In this document: positions 9,300 through 17,545 of the stretch, piece by piece
Numbering within the stretch: the stretch's first letter is position 1
Layout of the letters: every line of letters starts with the position of its first letter
DNA from: Paenibacillus pectinilyticus
Lineage (GTDB): Bacteria > Bacillota > Bacilli > Paenibacillales > NBRC-103111
Direction: 5' to 3'
DNA length: 64,000 nucleotides
Assembly (NCBI RefSeq): GCF_001700435.1
Contig: NZ_LYPC01000012.1
Location: forward strand, 62,001 to 126,000
The notes under the pieces: generated by a model
The model's input: only the letters and a program-made list of their open reading frames with translations
What the model was told of the DNA's origin: nothing
The model's database searches: none
Position numbers and translations under genes: made by a program

Positions 9300-11216
9300 G
9301 TGAAACGTAAATTGTGGCAGCAAATCGGAATAGGCATCGTTGGTGGTGTGATCGCAGCTGTTGCGCTGGCCGCTTATATCCCGACGAATACAGAGACGAA
9401 TGTCTCTCCTAATGTGGATAAACGTCACGTCATGATCCGACTGGAAGATGTCGGGCTTGGCGGGGATTACAATACGCTCGAAGGTCTCGGTAAATTGCGC
9501 GCGGTGATGGAATATGTGGAGTCTGAGCATGTGCCGTTTCATGTCGCTGTGATTCCAAGAAGGATGAGTCTGCAAGCGGACGGCGTTTGGAAGGAGAAAG
9601 GGATCGATGATCCGAATCCAGACGAGGTCGTAAGCGGGTTTATCACACTGCTTCAGCAGGCAGAGCGCCATGGTGGTTTATTAGGAATGCATGGATACCG
9701 CCACCAATATGGTGAGACGTATCGTACAGATGGCGAGCAGAATTCAGGAACCGGTTCCGAGTTTAATATCAAAGGGGCGCCAGAAACACAGGAAATTTCC
9801 TACGCGGCGGAGCGGATGAAAGAGAGCCTCGCGGCTTTTGCTAGGGCTAATTTGCACCCTGCATTCTGGGAGTCCCCCCACTACCAAGATACCCGTGAGC
9901 AGCAAGGGGTGTTCCGTTCTTTCGTAGGACTCATGTATCAACCCGATCTCTATAACAAAAGTGCACGAGACGATATCAGCACCTACGATACGATCAATAC
10001 GTTCGGACAAGACAGTCTGGGTTCAGTCTATATTCCTGCCCCGTACCGCTATGTAAGCGATGCCAATTCGGTTGATCAAATGCTGGAAAAAGCAGCGACG
10101 GATGATGGGCTGGCTTCCTTTTACTTTCATCCGTTCTTGGAATTTAAGCACCTGGAGCCCGTGGTTGGCGCAGATGGCAATCCAGAACAGAGAGACGGCA
10201 TGCCGGTCTACCGGTACAAAGATGGAGAGACAGGGTCCTATTTGCATAAGCTGATTACGGGTTTCAAAAAGCTGGACTACCGCTGGTCGTCACTCTACGA
10301 TATCGTTCCTTTTACCCCTGCGCATCGGGTTACGCTGCCACCTGGAACGAAACTGCCCAATGTGCTGCTCGGTGATGTCACAGGTCGAGGACATGCGGAT
10401 GTGGTCATTCGTCAGATGCATCGCATGCTAGTCATACCTGGCGACTATGCGACACCAAGGAATCGGCAGCAAGAAGCTTCACAGGTATGGTTAAGGGAGA
10501 CTTTTGATCGCGATGACCAGCTGTTGCTCATTGATGTCAATCGAGATGGCAAACAAGATCTGCTAGCCTATAACGCCGAAACAGGGAACGTGCGAGTGGC
10601 TTTAGCCGATAAGCAACAATTCCTGCCCGTGAAAGCGATCGGCACTTTACCGACGGGGCTCAGCTCCTTACGAGCGCTGCGATCTACGGAGGGATTGGGC
10701 CTAATCGCTAAAGGGGAGAAGGGGCTCGTACAAGTCCGACAGCTGAGCCAGCCGCTGGCTTATACAGAATCGGAACTGTCGCTGCCGGATGACGCCGAAC
10801 TGTTTACTGCCCAATTACAGGACCCAACGGAAGACGATATCGTTTGTGTCTCGCAGAAGGATCAGCAAGTATCCGTTATGTATCATCAGGGTAATGACCG
10901 GTTTGGGAATCCGCAGGTGATTCATGGTTTAGCCATGGGTAGTGGAGATCAACTGCTCGTTGGCGATCCGAATGGTGACGGCTTGAGTGATTTAATCGCG
11001 TATACCGCAGCGTCGGGGGAGTGGCGTGTTTTTGAAAATAAGGGGAAGAACCGCTTCGAGCCGCTTGATAATGAGTTCGGACCTTGGGCACATGGAATAG
11101 GTCGACAAGGCGCTGTTGCTGATTTTGACGGCAATGGGAAGACGGATATTGCTTCGTATGATGAAGCGGGGCATGTACTGGATCTGGCGCTGTCTTTTCG
11201 TGGCGGTACGCCATAG
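9300..11216 (+). CDS. DUF2334 polysaccharide-deacetylase-like protein with C-terminal FG-GAP repeats
   Basis: The GTG at 9300 is preferred because GGGGGAG lies 9 nt upstream; a TTG six codons earlier has no RBS. This gives 638 residues. An N-terminal membrane anchor (about 8-27) is followed by a DUF2334 domain (about 37-340: VMIRLEDVG, FHVAVIPRR, GMHGYRHQYG, FESPHYQ-like and YFHPFLEF segments), a metal-dependent deacetylase-like barrel. The C-terminal 290 residues hold at least four FG-GAP/VCBS calcium-loop repeats (DVTGRGHADV, DVNRDGKQDL, DPNGDGLSDL, DFDGNGKTDI), which build a beta-propeller. The protein would be anchored outside the membrane and may act on a surface or extracellular glycan; the substrate is unknown. 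Confidence 0.85.
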   Translation: MKRKLWQQIGIGIVGGVIAAVALAAYIPTNTETNVSPNVDKRHVMIRLEDVGLGGDYNTLEGLGKLRAVMEYVESEHVPFHVAVIPRRMSLQADGVWKEKGIDDPNPDEVVSGFITLLQQAERHGGLLGMHGYRHQYGETYRTDGEQNSGTGSEFNIKGAPETQEISYAAERMKESLAAFARANLHPAFWESPHYQDTREQQGVFRSFVGLMYQPDLYNKSARDDISTYDTINTFGQDSLGSVYIPAPYRYVSDANSVDQMLEKAATDDGLASFYFHPFLEFKHLEPVVGADGNPEQRDGMPVYRYKDGETGSYLHKLITGFKKLDYRWSSLYDIVPFTPAHRVTLPPGTKLPNVLLGDVTGRGHADVVIRQMHRMLVIPGDYATPRNRQQEASQVWLRETFDRDDQLLLIDVNRDGKQDLLAYNAETGNVRVALADKQQFLPVKAIGTLPTGLSSLRALRSTEGLGLIAKGEKGLVQVRQLSQPLAYTESELSLPDDAELFTAQLQDPTEDDIVCVSQKDQQVSVMYHQGNDRFGNPQVIHGLAMGSGDQLLVGDPNGDGLSDLIAYTAASGEWRVFENKGKNRFEPLDNEFGPWAHGIGRQGAVADFDGNGKTDIASYDEAGHVLDLALSFRGGTP

Positions 11217-11295
11217 TGAAACCGAATGAACAGCATCGACCCTTTCGAATGACTTCGTTAAAAATGTGAAGCAGCTACATGCTGATTTGTTGAAG

Positions 11296-11320
11296 AAAGC
11301 ACCCTTGTGGGTGCTTTTTT
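11296..11320 (+). terminator. Intrinsic terminator
   Basis: AAAGCACCC/GGGTGCTTT hairpin and a T run, 80 bp after the DUF2334 gene. Confidence 0.85.
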
Positions 11321-11377
11321 CAATAGAAGAGAAGGCAGACGATTCGTGAATCGAAAACGTTGAAAGCGTTCTGGGGG

Positions 11378-11566
11378 AATAAGCCCACAGAGGTTGCTTA
11401 ATTGTCTACTAGCGCCGTGAAAACGGGCAATAAGCAAGGTGGGTGGGCGTATTAACGGCAAATACACCAGAAGTAGCATGTTGATCAATGAATAAGCACT
11501 TGCTAAGGGCTTACCTCTAAAAGGGGTACGATGGTAGATGGACTAAGCTAATTAGGGGTGCTTATG
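11378..11566. repeat. Phased palindrome array, family B, copy 1
   Basis: Four imperfect 25-bp palindromes of the form AATAAGC-N11-GCTTATT start at 11378, 11429, 11491 and 11542, spaced 51, 62 and 51 bp. The third interval after the second palindrome contains GCAAAT and AGAAGT, as in the other two B arrays. The array sits in the 646-bp gap between the DUF2334 terminator and the thermonuclease gene. The rest of the gap (11567-11862) shows no other structure I can support. Confidence 0.85.
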
Positions 11567-11862
11567 GATTTCGGATGCGTAAGGAGGCTCGTATGAATTG
11601 GATCTGTGGGGGAAGAGGTCGGAGCATGACATATGCAAATAAGGAAATCGATTGTGGGCGGAACCGTCTGATCTCGATTATAATGAATGAAATGCATATA
11701 CAAGGAACACGATCGCTAATCTTTGCAACTTAGTGGCGAGGGCTCGTGAAGTAAAAGAGACACATGCCTTTAATAAGTGACGGATGGTACGGTCCCGTCC
11801 ATATAAAGGTAAGACAGATTTCGAATACCAATTACACAGTCAGCATATGGAGGTACAGCACA

Positions 11863-12804
11863 ATGGTAAACGCAATCATACAGGTAAGCAGGTTGGACTA
11901 TTTGGCGACTCGAAAGCGGTTAACGATGAAAATTAGCAGTGCAGGCATCTGCGCTGCGCTCATGCTCGTGACGTCTGCATGTTCATCATCGAGCGTTGAT
12001 GTGGCGGTTAGTGCACCCACACCAGCGGTTACTGCTGAAGCGTCACCTTCCGCCGCCGTATCTGCTAACACGTCAGCCAAAGCGACAGTTAAACCGGCAG
12101 CGACTCATCGCATTGACGCTAAAGTTGTCCGGGTCGTCGACGGTGATACGATGAAGGTATCCTTTACCGAAGCGGGTAAATTGAAGGAAGAGACGATTCG
12201 TTTACTTCTTGTAGATACGCCAGAAAGCGTGGCACCCGAGAAGCCGGTGCAGCCTTTCGCGTTGGACGCGTCCAACTATGCGAAAACGATGCTTACAGGC
12301 AAGGATGTTCAGCTGGAATTGGATGTGTCGGAGCGGGATAAATACGCCAGATTGCTGTGCTACTTATACATCGGCGATCAGATGTTTAACGAGCTGCTGC
12401 TCGAAAATGGCTATGCCAGAGTGGCGTATGTCTACCCGCCGAATGTGAAATATGTCGATCAGTTCCGCGAGATACAGAAGACGGCACAGCAGAAAGCCTT
12501 AAACATCTGGAGCGTGGAGAATTATGCGCAAGAGGATGGGTTTCATGAGGGTGTGGTAAAAGGAAGCCCAACGCAGTCGATGAATTCGTCACCAACGGCT
12601 GCACCGAAGACGACTGCTTCGTCACAACCATCTGCAACAACTACACCGAAACCAAGCGCTGCTGCGCATTCGGGAGCATCCGTGACCTACAACTCCTGTA
12701 AGGAGGCTAATGCGGCAGGCGCGTACAATATCCGAAGGGGCGAGCCAGGCTACAGCGCGAAGCTGGATGGAGACGGCGATGGGGTAGCTTGTGAGAAGAG
12801 GTAG
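11863..12804 (+). CDS. Exported thermonuclease (SNase) with Excalibur domain
   Basis: A 313-residue protein starting at the ATG at 11863, which has GGAGGT 8 nt upstream; an ATG at 11926 giving a shorter N-terminus is the alternative. The signal region is hydrophobic and ends at TSAC, a poor but possible lipobox. A Ser/Thr/Ala-rich linker leads to a staphylococcal nuclease domain (about 77-212) with VVRVVDGDTM, RLLLVDTPE and ERDKYARLLCYL motifs containing the expected Asp, Glu and Arg residues. A second Pro/Ser/Thr linker precedes a C-terminal Excalibur calcium-binding module (SCKEANAAGA...DGDGDGVACE). It would degrade extracellular DNA or RNA using calcium. It is flanked by phased palindrome arrays of two different families. 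Confidence 0.9.
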   Translation: MVNAIIQVSRLDYLATRKRLTMKISSAGICAALMLVTSACSSSSVDVAVSAPTPAVTAEASPSAAVSANTSAKATVKPAATHRIDAKVVRVVDGDTMKVSFTEAGKLKEETIRLLLVDTPESVAPEKPVQPFALDASNYAKTMLTGKDVQLELDVSERDKYARLLCYLYIGDQMFNELLLENGYARVAYVYPPNVKYVDQFREIQKTAQQKALNIWSVENYAQEDGFHEGVVKGSPTQSMNSSPTAAPKTTASSQPSATTTPKPSAAAHSGASVTYNSCKEANAAGAYNIRRGEPGYSAKLDGDGDGVACEKR

Positions 12805-12879
12805 GGTGTAGAGGAAGTTGTAGGGGAGGTGACTCACACCCGTGCATCCATTACAATTTGCATGTATTAGCGGGAAAAG

Positions 12880-12945
12880 TGAATAGCAGATAGCAAATGT
12901 AAATAGCAAATAGTAGAGATCAGATAGCAGGTAGTAAATGGCAAA
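12880..12945. repeat. Degenerate short tandem repeat (ATAGCAAAT-like)
   Basis: Imperfect tandem copies of ATAGCAAAT/ATAGCAGGT-type words run for about 65 bp downstream of the thermonuclease gene. No coding role is visible. Confidence 0.55.
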
Positions 12946-12952
12946 TTAGCAT

Positions 12953-12990
12953 AAAAAGCACGCTGTGGTCATCGCTTCGGCGTGTTTTTT
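12953..12990 (+). terminator. Probable terminator after the thermonuclease gene
   Basis: A CACGC/GCGTG stem with a long loop is followed by seven T. It stops 2 bp before the next palindrome array. Confidence 0.6.
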
Positions 12991-12992
12991 AG

Positions 12993-13181
12993 TTTAGATG
13001 GATTTCTTGTAGGTGATTTTCGATATTCAGGCAGTTTCCGATGAATAACTGGATTTCCTACAGCTATATTCAGCCATTTTTGCCGAAACGGGAAGATGGG
13101 GAGAAATTAGCTACCTGTTTTCCAGTTAAAATGAATTTGGAGAAGAATTGGCTGGAATTAGCTACATGATTTCCAGTTATT
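12993..13181. repeat. Phased palindrome array, family C, copy 1
   Basis: Four 27-bp units are centred near 13006, 13057, 13117 and 13168 (spacing 51, 60, 51). The first two read TGGATTTC..TA and the last two read in the opposite sense (TAGCTAC..TTTCCAGTTA), so the array is symmetric about its middle. Spacers share TGCCGAA and CCGATG with copy 2 at 45869. Confidence 0.8.
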
Positions 13182-13291
13182 ATAAGGATGGAACGTGTGA
13201 GTGGGTGTTTGAGGTTTGGAGTTTGAGATTTCAGAATCAACATTTAGCACTATAACAGTAGCTTATCATGCCCACAAGCCGTTCATCTAGC

Positions 13292-13316
13292 AAAAAAGCA
13301 CCCAACGGGTGCTTTT
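13292..13316. terminator. Terminator, MFS gene side
   Basis: AAAAGCACCC-AAC-GGGTGCTTTT hairpin with A and T tracts on both sides. It can serve the minus-strand MFS gene ending at 13360. Confidence 0.8.
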
Positions 13317-13359
13317 ACTCTTTTATTCCGTTCCTCGATCACGTAATCCCCACCTAAAC

Positions 13360-14628
13360 CTACAAAGCAGTCTGCCGATCATACTGATTGAACATCATGT
13401 TGTAGATGACCGCCGACAATACAGCAAGCGCCGCCAACAAGATGAACGTCCACGTAAAACCGATCCACGAGCTGATCGGGATGGAGAGCGGCGCTATCGT
13501 ACGTCCGAGTGTATAACGCAAGCTGGAAGCGGCGAAATACTGACCTCGGATATGGTCGGGAGCGAGTCGAGACACGAATGCTTGCTGGGGGCCAGCGGAC
13601 ATTAGCTCAGCTAATGTGAAGACAGCGATGGCGATGGTTAATCCCCAGAAGGAGGACATTTGGCAGAACATCACCATGCCGAGCGCATAGAAAAGCGCCC
13701 CGCCGATGAACACATAGCGATCACGGTAGGCGAGCATCCATTTGGTCACGATGACGGTGAAAATGGCGACGAACAGGCCATTTTCGGACACGATCAAGCC
13801 AAATAATTGTTTGCCCGTTAGCTGAAGGTCCCAGTTACTGTAGGAGAATATCGTCGTCAACGGCATCGTTTCCTTCAAAAAGACAGGAAAAAGCAAATCC
13901 AACTGCATGAACGTCTGCGAAAGCAGAACGCCCGCGATGACGAACAGCAGGAAGACGCGGTCCGTTGCAATAATCCGATAGTCGCGCAACTGCACGGCGA
14001 TGGCATGATACCAAGGCTCATCACCTTGCAAGCGATGGCGGTCTGCCAACTGTTTAGGCAGCGTTTCGTGCAACTTTCGCGCCATCATGAGCGCGAGCAA
14101 TACACAAACCACTGCAGCCACGGCTAGCACGAGGTACGGATTGTCCTCGTACAGAAGGGAGCCAAGCAGCGGACCAACTACGACAGCCATGTTCGCGGCC
14201 GTATAGAAGATGGCGAAGACACTGGACCGATGCTCCTCATCCACGACGTCCGCCACCATAGCTTGACTGGACGGCCAGTACAAGGAGCCTGAAAAACTTG
14301 CAAAGCTGAAGCCAATGAAGCTCAACACCGGCATAGAAATCAACGGTGAAGCGGCCAATGCGAAAATCCCGTACCCGAGAGCCTGTCCCAAAGCAGCGAT
14401 AATCATCATGCGTTTGCGTCCAAACCGATCGGCACTGTACCCACCGAGCAAGTTCCCAAAAACCGATAGTGTCTGCGACAAAATCAGTAGAATCCCTGTC
14501 CAGCCTTTGCCAAACGAGTTCGCAAAATAGATCGATAAAAACGGAAAGAAAGTCCAAAAAATAACGTTGAAAGCGGTTTCCCCGCCAAGGCGGATTTTTA
14601 AATTAATGTCCCAATCTCTGATCTTCAT
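13360..14628 (-). CDS. MFS transporter
   Basis: A 422-residue major facilitator with 12 predicted membrane helices. The conserved loop between helices 2 and 3 is clear (GGYSADRFGRKRMM). A central cytoplasmic loop of about 40 residues (LHETLPKQLADRHRLQ) separates the halves. The general form resembles MdtG/multidrug-type exporters, but no substrate-specific signature is visible. It stands alone between a terminator and a 225-bp upstream gap. Confidence 0.85.
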   Translation of the reverse strand: MKIRDWDINLKIRLGGETAFNVIFWTFFPFLSIYFANSFGKGWTGILLILSQTLSVFGNLLGGYSADRFGRKRMMIIAALGQALGYGIFALAASPLISMPVLSFIGFSFASFSGSLYWPSSQAMVADVVDEEHRSSVFAIFYTAANMAVVVGPLLGSLLYEDNPYLVLAVAAVVCVLLALMMARKLHETLPKQLADRHRLQGDEPWYHAIAVQLRDYRIIATDRVFLLFVIAGVLLSQTFMQLDLLFPVFLKETMPLTTIFSYSNWDLQLTGKQLFGLIVSENGLFVAIFTVIVTKWMLAYRDRYVFIGGALFYALGMVMFCQMSSFWGLTIAIAVFTLAELMSAGPQQAFVSRLAPDHIRGQYFAASSLRYTLGRTIAPLSIPISSWIGFTWTFILLAALAVLSAVIYNMMFNQYDRQTAL

Positions 14629-14742
14629 TTTGTAATTTACCTCTGGTTAAATAAAGTATCTCCTTATCATACTACCAATCTTCGTATGGAGACAAGGCAG
14701 GTAAGCGGATGAATGATTCCAGTTGTGGGAAATGCTGATGCG

Positions 14743-14783
14743 AAAAAGGAGCCACCCCCGAGTATCCGTGGGTAGGCTCCTTA
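14743..14783 (-). terminator. Terminator of the FecCD operon side
   Basis: AAGGAGCCACCC pairs with GGGTAGGCTCCTT with one mismatch. A and T tracts flank both ends, so on the minus strand it can end transcripts arriving from the FecCD genes. Confidence 0.7.
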
Positions 14784-14785
14784 CA

Positions 14786-14833
14786 GGGGTTTGACCGCCG
14801 CCATGCGTCGGCGCCCCAACGTGCACCCAGGAT
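14786..14833 (+). repeat. Dispersed repeat E, copy 1
   Basis: About 48 bp beginning GGGGTTTGACCGCCG and ending CACCCAGGAT. It matches 55562-55611 closely (GGGGTTTGAC, CATGCGTCGGCGC and CAGGAT blocks). It contains a GCCG/CGGC dyad and has no coding role that I can see. Confidence 0.7.
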
Positions 14834-14853
14834 CCGCGCGCGTTGGGAAAAAT

Positions 14854-15099
14854 TCAATCGAGTGTAATCGAAGAAATACTTCCATTGGTTTTAAAATCCT
14901 GCGTATACGTCACCACGGCTTTGGCCGTTTTCGTGCCAGTTGGACCTGTGATCGTAACCGTTGGCGTGGACGAATAACCGGCACCCGCGTTCGTGATCGT
15001 GACCCCAGTCACAACAACGTCTTTTACGATGGGAATGGCGCTGGCAGAGGTCTTTTGCCATGTAGCAAGCGGTTTTGCGCTTAGCTCCTTTTTTGGCAT
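14854..15099 (-). pseudogene. Fragment of an exported repeat protein, probably a remnant
   Basis: An 81-codon frame downstream of the second FecCD permease, on the same strand. The middle part (VTITNAGAGYSSTPTVTITGP) is typical of the GxGYxSxPTVTITG beta-repeats found in large secreted proteins, but here only one repeat survives. There is no signal peptide and no convincing RBS before the ATG at 15099. A second overlapping frame (from 15181) also looks gene-like in codon content, which suggests a frameshift. Most likely a decayed piece of a longer gene; a genuine small protein cannot be excluded. Confidence 0.4.
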
Positions 15100-15184
15100 C
15101 GACTGCTACTTGGAGTGCATAAGCACCAGCCAGCCCAATCCTGCCTTTTAAGCAAAATAGCGTACTTACGCTCCTCTTCATTAT

Positions 15185-16195
15185 CTAGGCCTTCTTCAAA
15201 AGTAAATACATGAAATAAGGCCCGCCGATCAAGGCGACCATGATTCCCGCTGCAATCCCATCGGGATCCACGATGTTGCGTCCGACGGTGTCGGCCAGTA
15301 GTAAGAGCCAACCGCCTAACAGAATCGCGATCGGAATAAAGAGCTGGTTCCTTGGACCGACAAGCCTTTTGGCGATATGAGGCGCCATCAACCCGATGAA
15401 GGAAATGCCGCCGGTGACGGATACAGCAGAAGCAGCAAGTGCGACGGCTGTTAACATGAGCACGATACGTTCTTTACCCAGTGAAATACCAAGGCCAATG
15501 GAGGTATCTTCGTTCAGTCCTAGGATATTTAATCGGTGTGCCTTGTAGAGTGTGAATGGGATGAGTACAACCAGCCAAGGAAGGATCGCCCAGATGAAAG
15601 GCCAATCCGCTCCCCAGATGGACCCTGCGAGCCATTTGGAGATGAAATCGACTTTGGACCGCTCAGCTGAAGAAATAAGGACAATCATGATCCCGGATAG
15701 TGCTGTGGAGAATCCGACGCCGATCAAGACTAATCGCACAGGCTGCAGACCTACTCTGCGGCTGTAGGCGAGTACATAAATCAAGACAGCTGTGATAATT
15801 GCGCCTAGAAAGGCAACTAGCGGAATGGCATATACGAACGATCCCACTTTAATCGGGATATATAAGAAGACAATAGCAATAGCAACGCCAGCCCCAGAGT
15901 TGATACCAATAATACCAGGATCAGCCAAATCATTGCGGGTAACGCCTTGTAGAATCGAACCCGATAAAGCCAGCGCCATGCCCGCTAAAAGGGTTATGAT
16001 AATGCGCGGTAAACGTACGGAAAATAGAACGAAGTGTTCCTTGAACGTTCCGTTACCGAGCAGCGTAGGAAGTAATCTGTCATAGGATAAAGAGGCATAG
16101 CCAATCCCCATGCTAATCATGATCGTAAGAAGGATAAGTGCACTGATACCGACGACGAGCATACGTTGCTTTTTGACAACTGAAAGAGACATCAT
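15185..16195 (-). CDS. FecCD-family iron-siderophore ABC permease, second subunit
   Basis: A 336-residue polytopic protein of the FecCD/BtuC family, with about nine to ten membrane helices. Family landmarks are RLPRIIITLLAGMALALSG, LADPGIIGINSGAG and the C-terminal PHIAKRLVGP loop that touches the ATPase. It overlaps the preceding permease by 4 bp (ATGA at 16192-16195), so the two are translationally coupled and form a heterodimeric channel for ferric siderophores, resembling YfiZ/YfhA. No ATPase or binding protein gene is in the window, so these must be supplied from elsewhere. Likely repressed by Fur through the site at 17390. Confidence 0.92.
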   Translation of the reverse strand: MMSLSVVKKQRMLVVGISALILLTIMISMGIGYASLSYDRLLPTLLGNGTFKEHFVLFSVRLPRIIITLLAGMALALSGSILQGVTRNDLADPGIIGINSGAGVAIAIVFLYIPIKVGSFVYAIPLVAFLGAIITAVLIYVLAYSRRVGLQPVRLVLIGVGFSTALSGIMIVLISSAERSKVDFISKWLAGSIWGADWPFIWAILPWLVVLIPFTLYKAHRLNILGLNEDTSIGLGISLGKERIVLMLTAVALAASAVSVTGGISFIGLMAPHIAKRLVGPRNQLFIPIAILLGGWLLLLADTVGRNIVDPDGIAAGIMVALIGGPYFMYLLLKKA

Positions 16196-17202
16196 GAGAA
16201 GGCATGCCTCCCCTTGCGTTCAATGAAGAGGAAGAAAGGTAAGCCTAACATAGCCACGATCGCGATCACAGGTGTTTCGTAGGGCGAGTTGATGATGCGT
16301 GCAAGCAGATCTGCAAACATCATAAAGGCACCGCCAAAAATTGCTGACATCGGCAGGATGTAGCGATAATCCGTGCCGACGATGGCGCGAACGATATGAG
16401 GCACCAAAAGCCCGATGAAGGCCATATTTCCGACTAGTGCTACAGAAGCTCCTGCCAGCAGAACGATAACAGCGAAGAGAATGACTTTAACGAGCCAGGT
16501 TCGCTGTCCAAGACCAACGGCTACTTCTTCGCTAAGACTTAGGATCGTCAACTGTTTGGAGAGGATGAGCGCGATGATGGTCCCTACAATGATTACAGGC
16601 CCAATGGACCCAATCTGACCCCATGTTGTGCCGATTAAACCTCCAGCTGTCCACATCGAGACATCTTTCGAAATTTTGAAGAAGAGACCGACACCTTCAG
16701 AGACAGCATACAGAAATGCGGATACAGCAGCACCAGCAAGTACGATACGCAGCGGCGAGAAGCCGCCTTGGCGCAATGCGCCGATTCCGAAAACCATCCC
16801 TGCGCCAACCGCAGCTCCAATAAAACAAGCGATCATCAGGCCAAAGTAATTCGTCCCTGGAATCAAGGCGATCGTACAAGCAAGTGCAGCATTTGCTCCA
16901 GCGGTTAGTCCGAGTAAGCCAGGGTCAGCCAATGGATTTCGGGTTAGCCCTTGCATAATAGCTCCAGAAACAGCTAACGCAGCACCTACAAGAATCCCCG
17001 CAACCTCACGAGGGAAACGGATTTCTCGAATGATCGAAATTTTTTCCCCGGTGGCATGAGAAGAAAGCGCTAGCCAAACATCACGCAAGGAAGTATTTGC
17101 GGCACCAAGTACCATGGAAACGATGAACATAGCAATAAAAACAATAATGCCAGCGATTAATTTATACCCGAAGGGGATAGGTCGTCCATGTTCTTTTGAC
17201 AT
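16192..17202 (-). CDS. FecCD-family iron-siderophore ABC permease, first subunit
   Basis: A 336-residue partner of the downstream permease and of exactly the same length. Landmarks are REIRFPREVAGILVGAALAVSG, NPLADPGLLGLTAGAN and the PHIVRAIVGTDYR ATPase-contact loop near the C-terminus. The ATG at 17202 follows AGGAAAGA. It is the first gene of a two-permease transcript driven from the region 17203-17545, which it shares with the divergent ferredoxin-NADP reductase and which holds two Fur-type sites. Substrate is inferred to be a siderophore from family and regulation. Confidence 0.92.
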   Translation of the reverse strand: MSKEHGRPIPFGYKLIAGIIVFIAMFIVSMVLGAANTSLRDVWLALSSHATGEKISIIREIRFPREVAGILVGAALAVSGAIMQGLTRNPLADPGLLGLTAGANAALACTIALIPGTNYFGLMIACFIGAAVGAGMVFGIGALRQGGFSPLRIVLAGAAVSAFLYAVSEGVGLFFKISKDVSMWTAGGLIGTTWGQIGSIGPVIIVGTIIALILSKQLTILSLSEEVAVGLGQRTWLVKVILFAVIVLLAGASVALVGNMAFIGLLVPHIVRAIVGTDYRYILPMSAIFGGAFMMFADLLARIINSPYETPVIAIVAMLGLPFFLFIERKGRHAFS

Positions 17203-17389
17203 AGGTCACTCATCTTTCCTTTCTTGTTGATAAATAGGAAGGAGGAGGCATTCTAAGTAAGAATACCTCCTGCAGGCCGATTTATTTAATTAATTTATTT
17301 ACCTATGAAATCATGAAGGAACCACGGAGGAAAGGCTGCAATTGCAGTCCAATGTGATCTTCTCTGCTGAATAAATAACTCCGTCTCAA

Positions 17390-17404
17390 TGATAACGATT
17401 ATCA
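17390..17404. promoter_or_regulatory. Fur box, strong match
   Basis: TGATAACGATTATCA matches the 7-1-7 Fur consensus TGATAATNATTATCA at 13 of 14 defined positions. It lies in the 343-bp divergent region between the FecCD permeases and the reductase, and can control either or both. Confidence 0.85.
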
Positions 17405-17497
17405 TTATTGCCGAGAATAACCATACTGCACCCTATTAATCATTGTCAATGACTATTTTATAAGTTGAAAAAATGATCGAAACAGAGTATCATTCAT

Positions 17498-17512
17498 TAA
17501 GAATGATTCTCA
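17498..17512. promoter_or_regulatory. Second, weaker Fur-type site
   Basis: TAAGAATGATTCTCA matches the 7-1-7 Fur consensus at 11 of 14 positions and is 34 bp upstream of the reductase ATG. Confidence 0.6.
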
Positions 17513-17545
17513 ATCGCAATACATAGAGCAAGGAGTGAATCGGGC

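Noticed and set aside
9129..9671. A 180-codon minus-strand frame
   Set aside because: It overlaps the DUF2334 gene and has no signal or family match.
11378..11566. CRISPR or riboswitch reading of the palindrome arrays
   Set aside because: The palindromes are degenerate, alternate between two spacings and have related rather than unique spacers; no aptamer motif matches.
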